Positions 1-10,748 of a stretch of DNA of 64,000 nt are shown piece by piece. The position numbers and the translations under genes are program-made. Below the pieces are notes generated by a model. It saw nothing but the letters and a program-made list of their open reading frames with translations, did not search any database and was not told where the DNA came from. The DNA comes from Rehmannia glutinosa (Eukaryota > Streptophyta > Magnoliopsida > Lamiales > Orobanchaceae), in contig CM071924.1 of the NCBI GenBank assembly GCA_016081115.2, forward strand, positions 93,820,616 through 93,884,615, written 5' to 3'. Each line of letters starts with the position of its first letter. Within the stretch, counting starts at the first letter, position 1.

Positions 1-325
1 GTTATATAAGTAGTTTAGTTAGTTTAGTAAATTTGTATACCTAGTTCTATGGATTTGTATACTTAGTTCAATGAAATTGTATACATAGTTATATAAGTAA
101 TTGTAATTGTATACTTAGTTAAATATTTATGTATACTTAGTATTATTTTAATGTATAGTTAGCTCAATGTAATTGTATACTTAGTTAAATGTTTTTGTAT
201 ACTTAGTAAAGTTTTAATGTACATGTAGTTTAGTGTAATTGTATACTTAGTTAATTGTTTGTGCATACTTAGTAATGTTTTAATGTATAGTTAGTTTAGT
301 GTAATTGTATACTTTTCATTAATTG
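1..325. repeat. Degenerate tandem repeat, ~60-bp period
   Basis: About five to six imperfect units carry the recurring core TTGTATACTTAGTT with AATGTATAGTTAG spacers. The array starts before the window, so its full length is unknown. It may be the subterminal part of a DNA element ending near 617. Confidence 0.7.
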
Positions 326-616
326 TTGCACGATTTTGTTGCCATATTTGAATAAATTGCAGGTTGAATGGGAAGAGAGAAATGAAAGGTGAATCGCTTG
401 ATTATGGGGACGTGATCAATACAAAATCACGTCCCTAATTTTTAGGAAGCGGTTACTATATTTAATTTCTGAATTCCTATTTTATCCCTTCTCTTGTATA
501 CTTACTTTGAAATCTTTGTATATATTGTAATATATCTTGGCCATTGATTTACTATTTGGATGGTGTAGATTTAGTCTTATGGACTAACCTAGAAGGGTGG
601 TCTCACAGGATCCCCT

Positions 617-618
<2 letters not shown>
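326..618. other. Probable end of a non-autonomous DNA element
   Basis: No gene is seen. A perfect 10-bp inverted repeat (407-416 with 426-435, loop 9) is present. The stretch ends in ACTAACC...GGTGGTCTCACAGGATCC next to an AT microsatellite. Similar end sequence (a TTAGTCCACA/TAGTCTTATGG style motif) is seen at the ends of the element at about 48725-50010, so the two may be related; this is inference. Confidence 0.3.

Positions 619-669
<51 letters not shown>
619..669. repeat. (AT)n microsatellite
   Basis: Uninterrupted alternating AT of about 51 bp. Confidence 0.95.
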
Positions 670-670
<1 letters not shown>

Positions 671-1059
671 CGATTTTGTTCTTGCACTATTTGTGTTGCA
701 TGTATATGGTTTAACACATTTATTTTGATACATAAATAGTACTATGAATATTGTATTAGTACTTAATTAAATATGCAATTCAAGAAATATTAAATTTTGA
801 CATATGTATCAAATTATTTCTTATTAAATATTTTTTTTGTTTATGTTTTTATTAAAATATAATTTATACTTATTTAGACACTTTTCATTCTTGATTCTCG
901 TTTTTACTCATATATTTCATTATGTAAAATTTAAGATATTTTATACTTGAACTTTGTAATAATTAATTTTTGTGTGCCTGATCTTTATTAGGCTTAATTT
1001 TATAGATAGGATATTGATTTTAAACGATGGTTATTATACTTCTGGTTTTTGTTGAACTT

Positions 1060-1179
1060 TGGTTTTGGTTTCAAAGTTGCATGAAAATCTATTTATGCTA
1101 TCTTATAATAATAATTCAATTAATATTTCTAAGAATGAACGTGATATTTATATTGCAAAGTTGAAAAACGCACTATATT
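1060..1179 (+). pseudogene. Ty1/copia pol remnant, segment 1 (pre-integrase)
   Basis: A short readable stretch, with residues like NNSINISKNERDIYIAKLKN, resembles the region just upstream of the GAG-pre-integrase domain of copia polyproteins. It is cut by the CACTA element at 1180 and seems to resume at 2208. No LTR or protease can be assigned in 670-1060, which is AT-rich and otherwise featureless. The family assignment rests mainly on the downstream segments. Confidence 0.4.
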
Positions 1180-2207
1180 CACTACTACGAAAATCCAAAT
1201 AGACATCGGTTTTAGCCCGCTGTCTATTAGTATAACAACCGCTGTGCATGCCCCTGATGTTAAACCGATGTCTATTCTTAAACATGCCGCTGTCTAAGCC
1301 CCTGATGTCAAAAGTTGGGACTTTTGACACTTTTGACATCGGATTATAATCGATGTTTATGGCATAAACAACATTGGTTTTTCAAAGCGGTTACTAACCG
1401 CTGTCTAAGCCCCTGATGTCAAAAGTTTGGACTTTTGACATCGGATTATAATCGATGTTTATGTCATAAACATTTTAAAGCGTTTTTAACCGCTGTCTAA
1501 TACCCTGATGTCAAAAGTTCAATCGGATATTTACCGATGTTTATTCCATAAAACAACATCGGTTCCTCAAAGCGGTTTCTAACCGCTGTCTAAACCCTGT
1601 GTTAAAAATGGTGTCTTTTGCCATCGTTTAAACCCCGCTGTCATATCCATAAATATCAATAAAACCGATGTCTAATAGGTTAATAACCAATGTCTTTGAG
1701 TTTAATAACATCATTTTTGTTTCAATTAAAAGACCTGTTTTTTCAAATATAATACGGCTAGAATAAATAGTAACAGAAAATATTCAACTAAGCCCCTCAA
1801 AAATCCAAAATAAATCTACCGAGAAGCAACCAGTAAAAAAGTATATACAAAGTAAAATATTCAACTAAAAAGTTTCCAGAATCCAAAATAAATCAACCTT
1901 GCTCTTCTCGGTCTAGCTTTCAAAACAAATCTTGTCCACAACCTGAATGCATCATCCTGCAATTATAAAGAATACAATTAACAGTATTAATAAAACTCAA
2001 CCTTTAAACTACACAAGCAAATTTCACAGCTCCAAAATAATTACATTTTATCAAGAAAAAACTTTAATATATTTTACTATATAACAAAAAATATGCAACA
2101 AGAACACTTGAAAAAATCACGTCTAAAAACTAGGATAATTAAACTAAGGAAAATATTTTAAAACCGCTGTCTTTTCTGTGATGTCTATTAGCATTTTTCT
2201 AGTAGTG
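1180..2207. mobile_element. CACTA-type non-autonomous element, 1.03 kb
   Basis: The termini are CACTACTAcGAAAATccAAATAGACATC on the left and, on the complement, CACTACTAGAAAAATGCTAATAGACATC on the right (about 28-bp TIRs). Subterminal repeats of the type CCGATGTCTA / CCGCTGTCTAA fill 1200-1730. The 3' half is AT-rich and has no transposase. The flanking triplets (ATT and AGA) do not match, so no TSD is visible. It sits inside the copia remnant, like the second CACTA element at 2638. Confidence 0.85.
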
Positions 2208-2637
2208 AGAGTTAAAAACAAATGAAAAATAGCCTTGTTAAAAATACTTAAATATTTAAAGTAGAACATCTCAACCATATGGAAAAAGGTATCTCAAGAT
2301 GATAAAACATATTTTTGCCATCTAAGGTTAGAACATATTTAACAAGAAACGATAAACAGGCTTGCAAATGATGGTCCTTTAAGAGAGCTAAAAGTAAGCA
2401 CTCTTCCTATTTGCAAATCCTGTCTAGAACGGAAAATGACTAGAGACATTTCTCTATAAAAGACAATAGAGCCAACGAACCATTAGAGCTTGTACAAAGT
2501 GATGTTTGTGGTCTCATGAACATAAAAGCTAGATATTTGGCTTTGAGTACTTAATTACTTTTATTGATGATTAATCAAGTTATGGATATGTTTATCTCAT
2601 TCATAGAAAATCGAAGACCTTTTGAAAGTTTAAGGAA
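2208..2637 (+). pseudogene. Ty1/copia pol remnant, segment 2 (GAG-pre-integrase and integrase N-part)
   Basis: Frameshifted translation reads HLRLEHI, then GPLRELKVSTLPICKSC, ERKMTR, then RANEPLELVQSDVCGLM. This is the copia order: pre-integrase HxxxH...CxxC zinc-binding segment followed by the integrase core start (the ELVHSDVCGP-like motif). Several frameshifts and stops make it non-functional. It ends at AAGTTTAAGGAA and continues after the CACTA insertion at 6529. Confidence 0.85.
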
Positions 2638-2999
2638 CACTATAAGAAAATTGCTGATAGACACCACCAAAAAGACACCGGTTTATGACTTTACTGGTGT
2701 CTTTTCCTTTTTAACATCGGTTCTGTAAGAAACCGGTGTCTAATCAGTGATGTCGTTTGATAAACAACAGCGGTTTTATAGAACCGATGTATTGTAAAAA
2801 CAGTTCCCAAATAGACACCGGTTTTGGCATCGGATTTCAACACAGGTGTCTATTTATATAAATTATTTGAGATTAGACACCAGATTTTTTGACACCGGCT
2901 TTATTTTTTTAACACCAGATCTATAGACACCGGTTCGACAACCGGTGTCGTTAGTCCCCTAAATTAATTAAGGCACAATAAAATTAATTAAGTTCATTT

Positions 3000-3445
3000 T
3001 TCCACGTACGTACTCAAACCAATCTCCCCTGCGTGGCGCCCCGTCTCTCCCCTCTCCCCGTTGCCCGTCGCCCATCACCTCTCCCCTCCACTGTCGCTTC
3101 TCTCCCCTTCCGCCGGTCGCCAACCGTGCGCCGTCAGCCCTCGAGAACTTTCTCTTCCGCCACCGTCAACCACCATCTTCAACCTCTGGTGCCGCTCATC
3201 ACCGCGCCACCGTCAACCACCATTTCAACCTCTGGCGCCGCTCGTCACCGCCTTTATTGTGCCGCTCGTCCGCCACCGTCAACCACCATCTTCAACCTCT
3301 TTCAGCACTGGGTCGAAGGTAGGTTTTTTTATTTAAGGTTTTTTGTTCTTATTCTACAATGGTTCCGGACCGAGGTACAATTTGTTCTCTCACTCTCTTT
3401 TCTTTTCATATTTCCATCTCCTCCCGTCTGTTCATATTTCCATCT

Positions 3446-3481
<36 letters not shown>

Positions 3482-3870
3482 CTCTAGACGCACCTTTGGA
3501 ATGGCACCCGCCTCATCTCCACCGATTTTTTGCATCACCACTGTTGCCCACGCCGGTAAGTTTCTTTTCCCCTCTTCTAGATCTCTCTTTCTCCCCTTCT
3601 CTCTTACTCTTTTTTTGCTTATTGTCCTTTCTCACAAGGCGCAACCATCCGCCCCTATTTTTACAACCACGTTGCGGCTGCCGCCACTCCATCCCCGTCG
3701 GTAAGCCTTTATTGAACCTTCCGTTAGCCACGATTGGACACCGTTGGCCAGGAAAGGTGCGAATTTATAGTTTATTGGTAAATGTTTTGTATGTAGAGAT
3801 TTGCAACAGTAGATTAGGACGTTGTTGGGGATTTAAATGGTGGAAGGCACAAAGCATATTTTAGGAGTTT
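3000..3870 (+). other. GC/CT-rich cargo segment inside the CACTA element
   Basis: This C/T-rich block includes a (CT)n run at 3446-3477 and a repeated CCACCGTCAACCACCAT segment (about 3160, 3208, 3274). It can be read as long open frames in more than one phase, but the translations are low-complexity Ser/Pro/Leu/Phe-rich and match no family I know. It looks like a promoter/5'UTR or degenerate first exon captured by the transposon. I do not call it a gene. Confidence 0.4.
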
Positions 3871-4185
3871 GAATAGATGATTCTTGGAAGTATTACATTT
3901 TAGGGTAATAAATGATTTAAAAATCCAGAGATTTTTATTTCTTAGTCTTTCTCTGATCTGACCTAGGGTTTGTTCTTTGCATTTTAAAATTCTGCTTTTT
4001 CAACACCTTCTACAAACATTTCTAGGCATAGCTTGATCTTATCCCAATATATCAATATATCACCTTCTACAAACATTTCAATAATCATTCACCATCTTTT
4101 GAGGTCTTATCTTTTGAAGCCACATTTAAAGAAACACGTGAAATAGCGATTGCAAGTCTCATTTATTATTGTTAAATTTCTTTTT

Positions 4186-4405
4186 TGGGATAATTACAAA
4201 TATTACACATGGGATTTAGCCTAATTACAAAAACCTCTGATTATCTTTCAAAATTACAAATACCCTCTCCCCTTCCCCGTTTGAAGGTGTAATTTGTAAA
4301 AAGAAAACAAATGTCAAGAGGGTATTTATAATTTTGAAAGATAATTGAGTATTTTTGTATTTAGGCTAAACCTGAGGGGTAGTTTTTGTATTTCATTAGA
4401 GATTT
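4186..4405. mobile_element. Small MITE (ATAATTACAAA family) inside the CACTA cargo
   Basis: The left side GGGATAATTACAAATATTACAC...TTATCTTTCAAAATTACAAATACC is mirrored on the right by GGGTATTTATAATTTTGAAAGATAA...TTTAGGCTAAACC. The result is a long imperfect hairpin of about 220 bp. Similar sequence lies in the D27 copies (about 31300-31530, 53755-53965, 28140-28240 and 50140-50340). Confidence 0.65.
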
Positions 4406-5663
4406 TGTCATGCACAACCCCTGCATCCATATTTTGCTAATTGTTTTCTTGGTGCAGATATGAATCACAGGAAGACAAATCCTTACTAGGTGAGGAGACA
4501 TTATATTTTTTTTTACTTTGTTCACCATTCAAATGAATGACATATTCTAAATACTTCATCAATACATTTGGCTTGTAGGATGATATTTGAAATATGAGAT
4601 GATACATAACCCAAGTATGTGACTCCAATGACTTGATGGATTTTTTGATCCATTAATGCTTTTGTTTCACTTTGGCTGTTGCATATAACGTAACTCTTTG
4701 TAACTGAAGATGATATCTTTTAATTTACCCTGCTTCCAGGTTCATTTCTTGTCCTTCTATGGTGTTTGCAGGAACAATGTTTTTTAATAGATTTATTAAC
4801 TCTTTTCACTGTTAATACAACCCCCATAGCGAGGTTAGTCAGCCACCTTGATGTTATCCCTGGTTTTGCTTAAATGACTATATGCTTAGGTACATTTACT
4901 CGTTTTTTGTAAGCCATATATTTTTCTGGTTTGATCATATGTAAAAACCTCAAATATATTCCAGATAATTTCAAAATCTAATTCACATGAGCTATATACT
5001 TGCTGTTTTTCATATAATTAGATTTGAGTAAACCTTGTGTCTTTGTTTGAATTGCTCTCTCATAAAACTTTGGAAATCTCAATTAATCTTATTCCTGTTA
5101 TTTGATAAAGACAAATTAATGTGTTTAATTGTAGTATGGATATTTATAAGTCCGTGTTGTTATCGTTACATTTGGTGAACTTACTGAAACTACAAGCACT
5201 GCGCTTTCTCATGCAGACTGTGTAATAAAAGATAAGTCATGTTTCGGTTCAGATTTTTAATAATTTGTGCCTGTTGGTTTTCGTAATTTTTGAGTCTTAG
5301 ACGAGGATAGGATCGTTTTTAGTGAAGTACATTGAATACATGTATAGTATCCCAAGGAACTCCAATAAAATCATGATTATAATCTGCATAGCGTACTGAA
5401 ATGTAATATAAAATATATGACTTACATGGTACCATTTGCACATCCCTTGGTTTCTTGTTCCTTCATCCTGAGATTAAAAATAAAGCTGCACTGCTTTACA
5501 TTGTATTGTATTTTTTTAATTGTATATGCTATTGAAATTGGACATCAAGTTTAAGAAGTTTATCAGTCATTGAGACAGCAGTTTCTGTTAGTTTTGATAT
5601 CCATTTTCTTCTTTATCTTAATTATAGTGCATGGAACCTGAAATTTCCTTTTTTCATGTATGC

Positions 5664-6017
5664 AGTGGCACTTAATCTGCATTTTGGCACATCAGTCGAC
5701 CACGAAATAACAACGGCCCTGGGAATTTACTGCTTCAGGTAAAGACCATGTCACTTGATTCATGCGAATTCCAAAAACAACTGATTTACTGTAATCAACT
5801 TTTTATTTTCTCTTTTGTAATGCTTGCTGCACATTTTATTTATTTCTTAATATATATTTTCTTGTGGCATGCAGTTGCGCTGTTTGGAAGGGGTCATACG
5901 GAAAAGAGTTTTGGAAGAAGCAACGTTTATGCGATATAAAGCAGATTCTGAGCTTGTCTTTTTTGTTGGAGCAATAGAATTCAAATTATGGATTTTACTT
6001 CTTGGCTTGATGGGTTG
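5664..6017 (+). other. Exon-like segments in the CACTA cargo
   Basis: Two segments look spliced. One runs from an AG acceptor near 5665 to the GTAAAG donor near 5740, with readable residues LNLHFGTSVDHEITTALGIY. The second follows GGCATGCAG at about 5874 and reads on in frame (RKRVLEEATFMRYKADSELV) to a TGA near 6017. I do not recognise the protein. Exon-intron structure inside a CACTA element suggests transduplicated host gene material; coding status is uncertain. Confidence 0.3.
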
Positions 6018-6528
6018 ATTATATGTATATATCTTGACAATATGTTGCTTTTTTTAGACATAATGAATTTGAAGTATTGATTAGTTTAATTTGATGTTCA
6101 ATTTAGTTTTGTGAGTTTTGATGTGCTGTGAAAATTATGAATTTATTAATAAACCAGTAATTTGGGTTCTATTCATCAAAAGACACCGGTTTCAAACCGG
6201 TGTCAAATACATAATCTTTTAACATCAGTGCCTTAGACACCGGATAATTTATATCTACGACACCGGTTTAAAACCGGTGTCTTTCAAGGAAACGACACCG
6301 GTTCTGAACCGTTGTCAAAAATTTCAGACTTTTAACACCAGTGGCTCTAACACCGGTTGTTTTATTAACAGACATCGTTTTAAAACTGGTGTCTTTCAAG
6401 GAAAAGACACCGGTTTTAAATCGGTGTCAAAAAGTTCAGACTTTTAAACACCAGTGGCTTTAACACCAGTTGGTTTACTAATAGACACCGGTTTAAAACC
6501 GATGTCTATCAGCTTTTTTGTAGTATTG

Positions 6529-6815
6529 GAATTTTACGCGGAAGCTAAAAAGCAGATAGACAAATATTTGAAGCGTATTCAATCTAATCGAGGGAGCGAC
6601 TATGTCAATACTGAGTTCAAAATTTATTTGCTAGAGCATGGTGTTGCTAAAACGAGAAACTGAACTTTGCTTGATATGATTAGGTCAATGATGAGCAACA
6701 CAACACTGTCTGATTCGTTTTGCAAGTATACATTGCAAACGGCGGTTTACATTTTAAATGTATTTTCATCTAAGTCAATTCAAAAGACACCAGTAGAGAC
6801 GTTGTTAAATGTGGT
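6529..6815 (+). pseudogene. Ty1/copia pol remnant, segment 3 (integrase core)
   Basis: Translation reads EFYAEAKKQIDKYLKRIQSNRG, then DYVNTEF, YLLEHG, and after a frameshift TLLDMIRSMMSN, YTLQTAVYILN and SKSIQKTPVE. This is the copia integrase order around the second and third acidic residues (the SDRGGEY-like and KTPYE-like motifs). It is the direct continuation of 2208-2637: removing the CACTA element and one GAA copy gives an unbroken KFKEFYAEA. The remnant ends near 6815 in unrelated AT-rich DNA. Confidence 0.88.
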
Positions 6816-7848
6816 AGCACACTTTTTATTTGTACTAATTGAAAAAAAAATCTTCAATAAAAAAATTCTGGCAATTGAGTTAATTTTTCAAACCAATTCA
6901 AGTTGTTTCGAAGGCTTAATAATTGTCAATTTACTAGTATAAAATTGACAAGTTCCCTTTGGCCAGTCAGATTTTGTGTTTTATTCTTTTATGTTTTGGT
7001 GGTTAAGTTTATATAATTGTTCAAATTCCTTCTTTATTCATTTAGTCCAATCCAAGGATATCATGAGTTGAAAACATCGTAGAAAAATTAAAGTTAATAA
7101 CTTAGAATTTTATTTGGGTGCCTACATACTGTAGGATGATTGAACTGGAAGATCGTGGTGTCAGCGAGATTGAAAGATTTGTAGGATTAACATTGAACAA
7201 ACAAAGAATAAAAAATCATAAACTGATCTTCCATTAGTTAGACTAAATGCAATATACATGATCAAAGTTGGATCTTATTTGACCAAGATTCGATCTGAAA
7301 CTCGAATAATTTTGAACATGTCTTAATCAAGAGCGGGTTCGTCAGATTCAGACAGGATGATTAGTATCTTTAATTAGGTTCAAATGTGGTTGTCAACTCA
7401 ATGGATTGGATATATACAAATGGAAACACATTGGGTAATGCTATCAGAGTTCATTACATTCAAGCTTTTTGAGTTGGCAGTCCAAGTGCTTTAATTCATT
7501 TGGAAGTATAAAATTTATAAATGATGTACACTATAACTATAAATATTATTTTATATAGTGACTAGGAGATTTGGATGGAATCTTATATTCCAAAATCGTA
7601 TTTTGTCTCATATTTTATAGCGTAGATGATTGTCATGTGTACAACACCTATCAAGCGTAAATCAAACATAAAATGTGGAAATTTAATAGACTTAATTGCA
7701 AAATGAAGGACACTAACTATACCCCATTACCAAAGAAAGACACTAAGTTTGAAGGCTATCAATTTATGACAACAACTTTAAAATTTTGGCAACTTTAGGA
7801 CAAATTGAGTTTGACTTGCCCAAGTCAGGCTAATTGACACCCAAACCT
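6816..7848. other. Unassigned intergenic stretch
   Basis: No gene or clear repeat structure is recognised. Several stretches (about 7040-7500) are less AT-rich and might be decayed LTR or pol sequence, but no motif is readable. A GACACTAACTATACCCC...GGACAAATTGAG segment at about 7708-7810 may be the outer part of the fold-back element that follows. Confidence 0.3.
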
Positions 7849-8875
7849 CAATTTTGAGCCCGAATTGCCCAAATTTTAGTCTAATTGCTTACGTCACATA
7901 AAATAAGTCTAAAACTTATTTTAAAACTTTACAAGTAAATCTAAAAATTATAAAACCAATTTACAAATTAACAAGTTGAGTCTAAATATACGAAATAAAT
8001 TTGATAATTATTTTAAGTATACAAATTAACAATTAAAATGTAAATATTAGAAAATAAATCTATAAAATATGAAAAATAAAATTATAAAAAATATTGAATA
8101 ACCCAAAAAATAACTAAATGAAGTTTGAAAATGTGAAATAGGATTTAAAACTTTATTTAATATATACTAAAATTATAGAATAAATAATGGAAATATTTGA
8201 ATAAATCCAAATAAATATTATTTATTAAATCTAATATTTATTTTAAAATTTAAATATTAATTAAAATAATATAAAATTACAAATTAAAATTTGAAAATAC
8301 TTAAAGAAATCTGAAAATTATAATTGAATCAAAAAAAATTATATTATTACATATAAAAAATATAAAGTTTTTATTTCTTTAAGTATTTTTCAAATATTGG
8401 TTTATAATTTAAAATTACTTTAATAATTTTTACATTTTTAAAAAAAATTAGATTTATTAAAAAAATATTTAGATTTTATATTTATAGTTCTTGGGTTTAT
8501 TCAAATAATTTCATGATTTATTCGATATTTTTTGACATATTAAATAACGTTTTAAATCTTATTTCACGCTTTTAGACTTTATTTATTAATTTGAAGACTT
8601 ATTAAATAATTTTTAAAATTCAAGTTTTGTATTTCCCAATTTTATTTTTGTATATTTATATTTTAATCATTAAATTATAACTATTTAAAATAATTGTCAC
8701 ATTTATTTTTATATATTTATACTCTACTTGTTAATTTGTAAATTTTTAGATTGGTTATAAGATTTTCAGATTTTTTCTTTGTAAATTTTGAAAATAATTT
8801 TAGGCTGATTTTATTCGACTTAAGCAATTAATTTTCCACATAAGTAGGTAGCCTAAATTTGGACGGCTCAACATT
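7849..8875. mobile_element. Fold-back (long inverted repeat) element, ~1 kb
   Basis: The complement of about 8365-8875 aligns over its whole length with 7849-8350. Matching landmarks from the outside in include CAATKTTGAGCC, CTAATTGCTTACGTC / TTAATTGCTTAAGTC, CCAATTTACAAATTAACAAGTTGAG and its partner, and AAATAAGATTTAAAACNTTATTTAATAT. The arms are near 480-500 bp, very AT-rich, meet near 8360 and carry no coding capacity. This fits a fold-back or TIR-MULE-derived element. No certain TSD. Confidence 0.7.
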
Positions 8876-9049
8876 GAAGATGTCATGGGATATGACAACT
8901 CCAGATATACGAATTATGTTACAACAATAGAGTTATTGAAAGGAATAGTCGATAATATGGAAAAACTATTCAAAATCTATTTTATCAGTACAAACTATTT
9001 TGAGGGAATGGAATAGGAAAAAATAGATATAAATAATCCCTCTATTGCC

Positions 9050-9480
9050 TCGAGTTAAATGACATTCGTCATATTGACGAATACATTGAGTTATTCGTCG
9101 AGTATATATGGAAACATGAGGTGGATGATAAAGAAGTTTTAGAATTATTCTTTGTGAAAATGCCTAATATCCCTAGAGAGAAATGCTAATCAGCGAATAC
9201 AAGGCAACATATTGCTTGAATACGATGGCCAGAAGAATGTCTTTTAGTAAGGCCAAGCAATCAGAATGGTGCCATCAAACAACATTACATAAGAATTACA
9301 AGAGATTGCGAGGAATAAATAAAATGATTTTGTTATGTTGCGACGTTTCGATGACATCCGAACAGTTATTGGAAGTCAACTTTTGAGGCACAAAAGAAAT
9401 AAGCAGAGAATCCATCCATATAGTCGTGGAAGTAGTTGTAAAATAGTAGATCTTCATGGAGACCTAGGAGATTCTGATCA
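9050..9480 (+). pseudogene. Possible endogenous caulimovirid (pararetrovirus) coat-protein-like remnant
   Basis: After frameshifts the stretch encodes an acidic segment followed by a block with spaced residues RRM-F--K----EWC, then a basic K/R/N-rich block with a Cys pair. This arrangement recalls the region before the zinc knuckle of Caulimoviridae coat proteins integrated in plant genomes. No zinc knuckle, protease or RT is present nearby and the frame is broken by stops, so this is only a dead fragment. A decayed LTR-retrotransposon gag is the main alternative. Confidence 0.33.
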
Positions 9481-9842
9481 AAACAAAATGTCTGAAGTTA
9501 CAAATTAGGGCAAAGACCAACACCTAGCAGAAATAGAGCCTTATATTTAGGCTCTAATCAAAGTATTAGTTAGTTATTTTATCAATATATGTTATTTATT
9601 CGCCAAACAGCATGTAAATCTTCTAATCATCATTTGCTGTTATATATATATTTACATATAGGAGCATCATAAAAAAACTTACGTGCATCAACATGCAAAT
9701 AATCCTTTTGTCGATTATTCAAACAAGAAAATTAATTAATAAATGCATAATTAATGGCTCGTAAATATTAATTTAATTTCTTGCTGCCTTCTTCAAAATC
9801 AAGACGAGGGCGCTGGCAGTGGTGTGGGTCTGGTCATGGAAC

Positions 9843-10464
9843 TTAGACCATCTCCAACCCATTGCACCAAATTTGGTGTAAAAACTACACCAAATTTGGT
9901 GTTTTGGTGCAATTTTTTGAAAACCATCTCCAACCCATAACACCAAATTTTACACCAAATAAATATTTTATTCTTTCATTTTTATTTTCTAGTAACCAAA
10001 TTTATTTATTTATACAATTATTTCATTTAATTATAGTTTATTATATTGTTAATGTAATTAACTAAAAACTTATATTTAATTAATATTACATTAATTAATT
10101 ATATTAAAAAAATAAATATTAAAATTAATGTTAGTATCTCTTTTAATTTAATCATAATTATTTGTTATTTATTATTATTTATAGCAAATGTTAATTAATT
10201 ATTAAAACCAAGTTATATAAATTAATTATATTGAAAATTAGGATACAATTGTAATTTAAATTTGAAGTAGAAGAGAATTGGAGGGCAAATATGAGATATT
10301 GCATTGCACCAAATTTGGTGTAAAAGATTAGTGTTACACCAAATTTGGTGTAGTACTATTCACTACACCAAATTTAGTGTAAGGTTTAGAGTTGGGTTGG
10401 AGGGAGTTTTTTGCATATTTGGTGTGATAGTGTAGGATTTGAAGTTGGGTTGGAGATGGCCTAA
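9843..10464. mobile_element. MITE with TTAGRCCATCTCCAACCCA termini
   Basis: The left end TTAGACCATCTCCAACCCA and the complement of the right end TTAGGCCATCTCCAACCCA form the TIRs (about 620 bp between outer ends). Inside, the palindrome ACACCAAATTTGGTGT recurs at least four times near both ends (about 9865-9905 and 10300-10380). The centre is AT-rich and non-coding. AAC flanks both ends (9840-9842, 10465-10467), a possible 3-bp TSD, so the superfamily is left open. Confidence 0.85.
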
Positions 10465-10666
10465 AACCTCCGCAATTGAGAGTTGGCACATGACTTTCTC
10501 GTCAGACGAGTAGCCGTGGTGTGTGGCTGTGCAGAACGGGCTCACGGTGGCATTTATGTTGACAGCTGGGGTGACAGTGGCGGTAGCAGCGGAGAGGAAG
10601 AGAAACGTGGGACAAGATTACAAGAAACACCAATGAAGAAAAAGTTCAACTATTATTGCCCGCCAT
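10465..10666 (-). pseudogene. Possible small secreted-peptide pseudogene
   Basis: On the minus strand an ATG at 10666 starts a hydrophobic leader (M-A-G-N-N-S, a stop, then FSSLVFLVILSH). A frameshift leads to an open stretch with VNINATVSPFC and HHGYSSDEKVMCQLSIAEV, up to the MITE end at 10464. A signal-peptide-like N-terminus followed by a short Cys-containing tail suggests a small secreted protein. I do not recognise the family. Beyond the MITE the frame meets a stop quickly, so the MITE seems to lie at the extreme 3' end of the reading frame. Low confidence. Confidence 0.3.
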
Positions 10667-10748
10667 CGCTGTGGAACCCATTTTCTTTTCTTTATATATT
10701 GTACAATTAGGAGTATGTCTCTTGTAGGACCATCTTGCGGATCCTATT

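Larger units (their letters stand above)
2638..6528. mobile_element. CACTA-type non-autonomous element, 3.9 kb, with TSD GAA
   Basis: The left terminus reads CACTATAAGAAAATTGC and the complement of the right terminus reads CAATACTACAAAAAAGC, both followed by TGATAGACAYC. The target triplet GAA is present at 2635-2637 and 6529-6531. Subterminal regions (about 2661-2960 and 6180-6510) are packed with direct and inverted GACACCGGTTT / AAACCGGTGTC repeats. There is no transposase. The interior (about 3000-6050) is unlike the ends and may be captured host sequence; it also holds a small MITE at about 4186-4405. Confidence 0.92.

Noticed and set aside
1..325. CRISPR-like regularly spaced repeats
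   Set aside because: Repeats are degenerate, the spacers are repeats themselves, and the genome is a plant.
3033..3704. 223-codon open frame on the plus strand
   Set aside because: Low-complexity Ser/Pro/Leu/Phe translation from CT-rich DNA, open in more than one phase, no family resemblance, inside a CACTA element.
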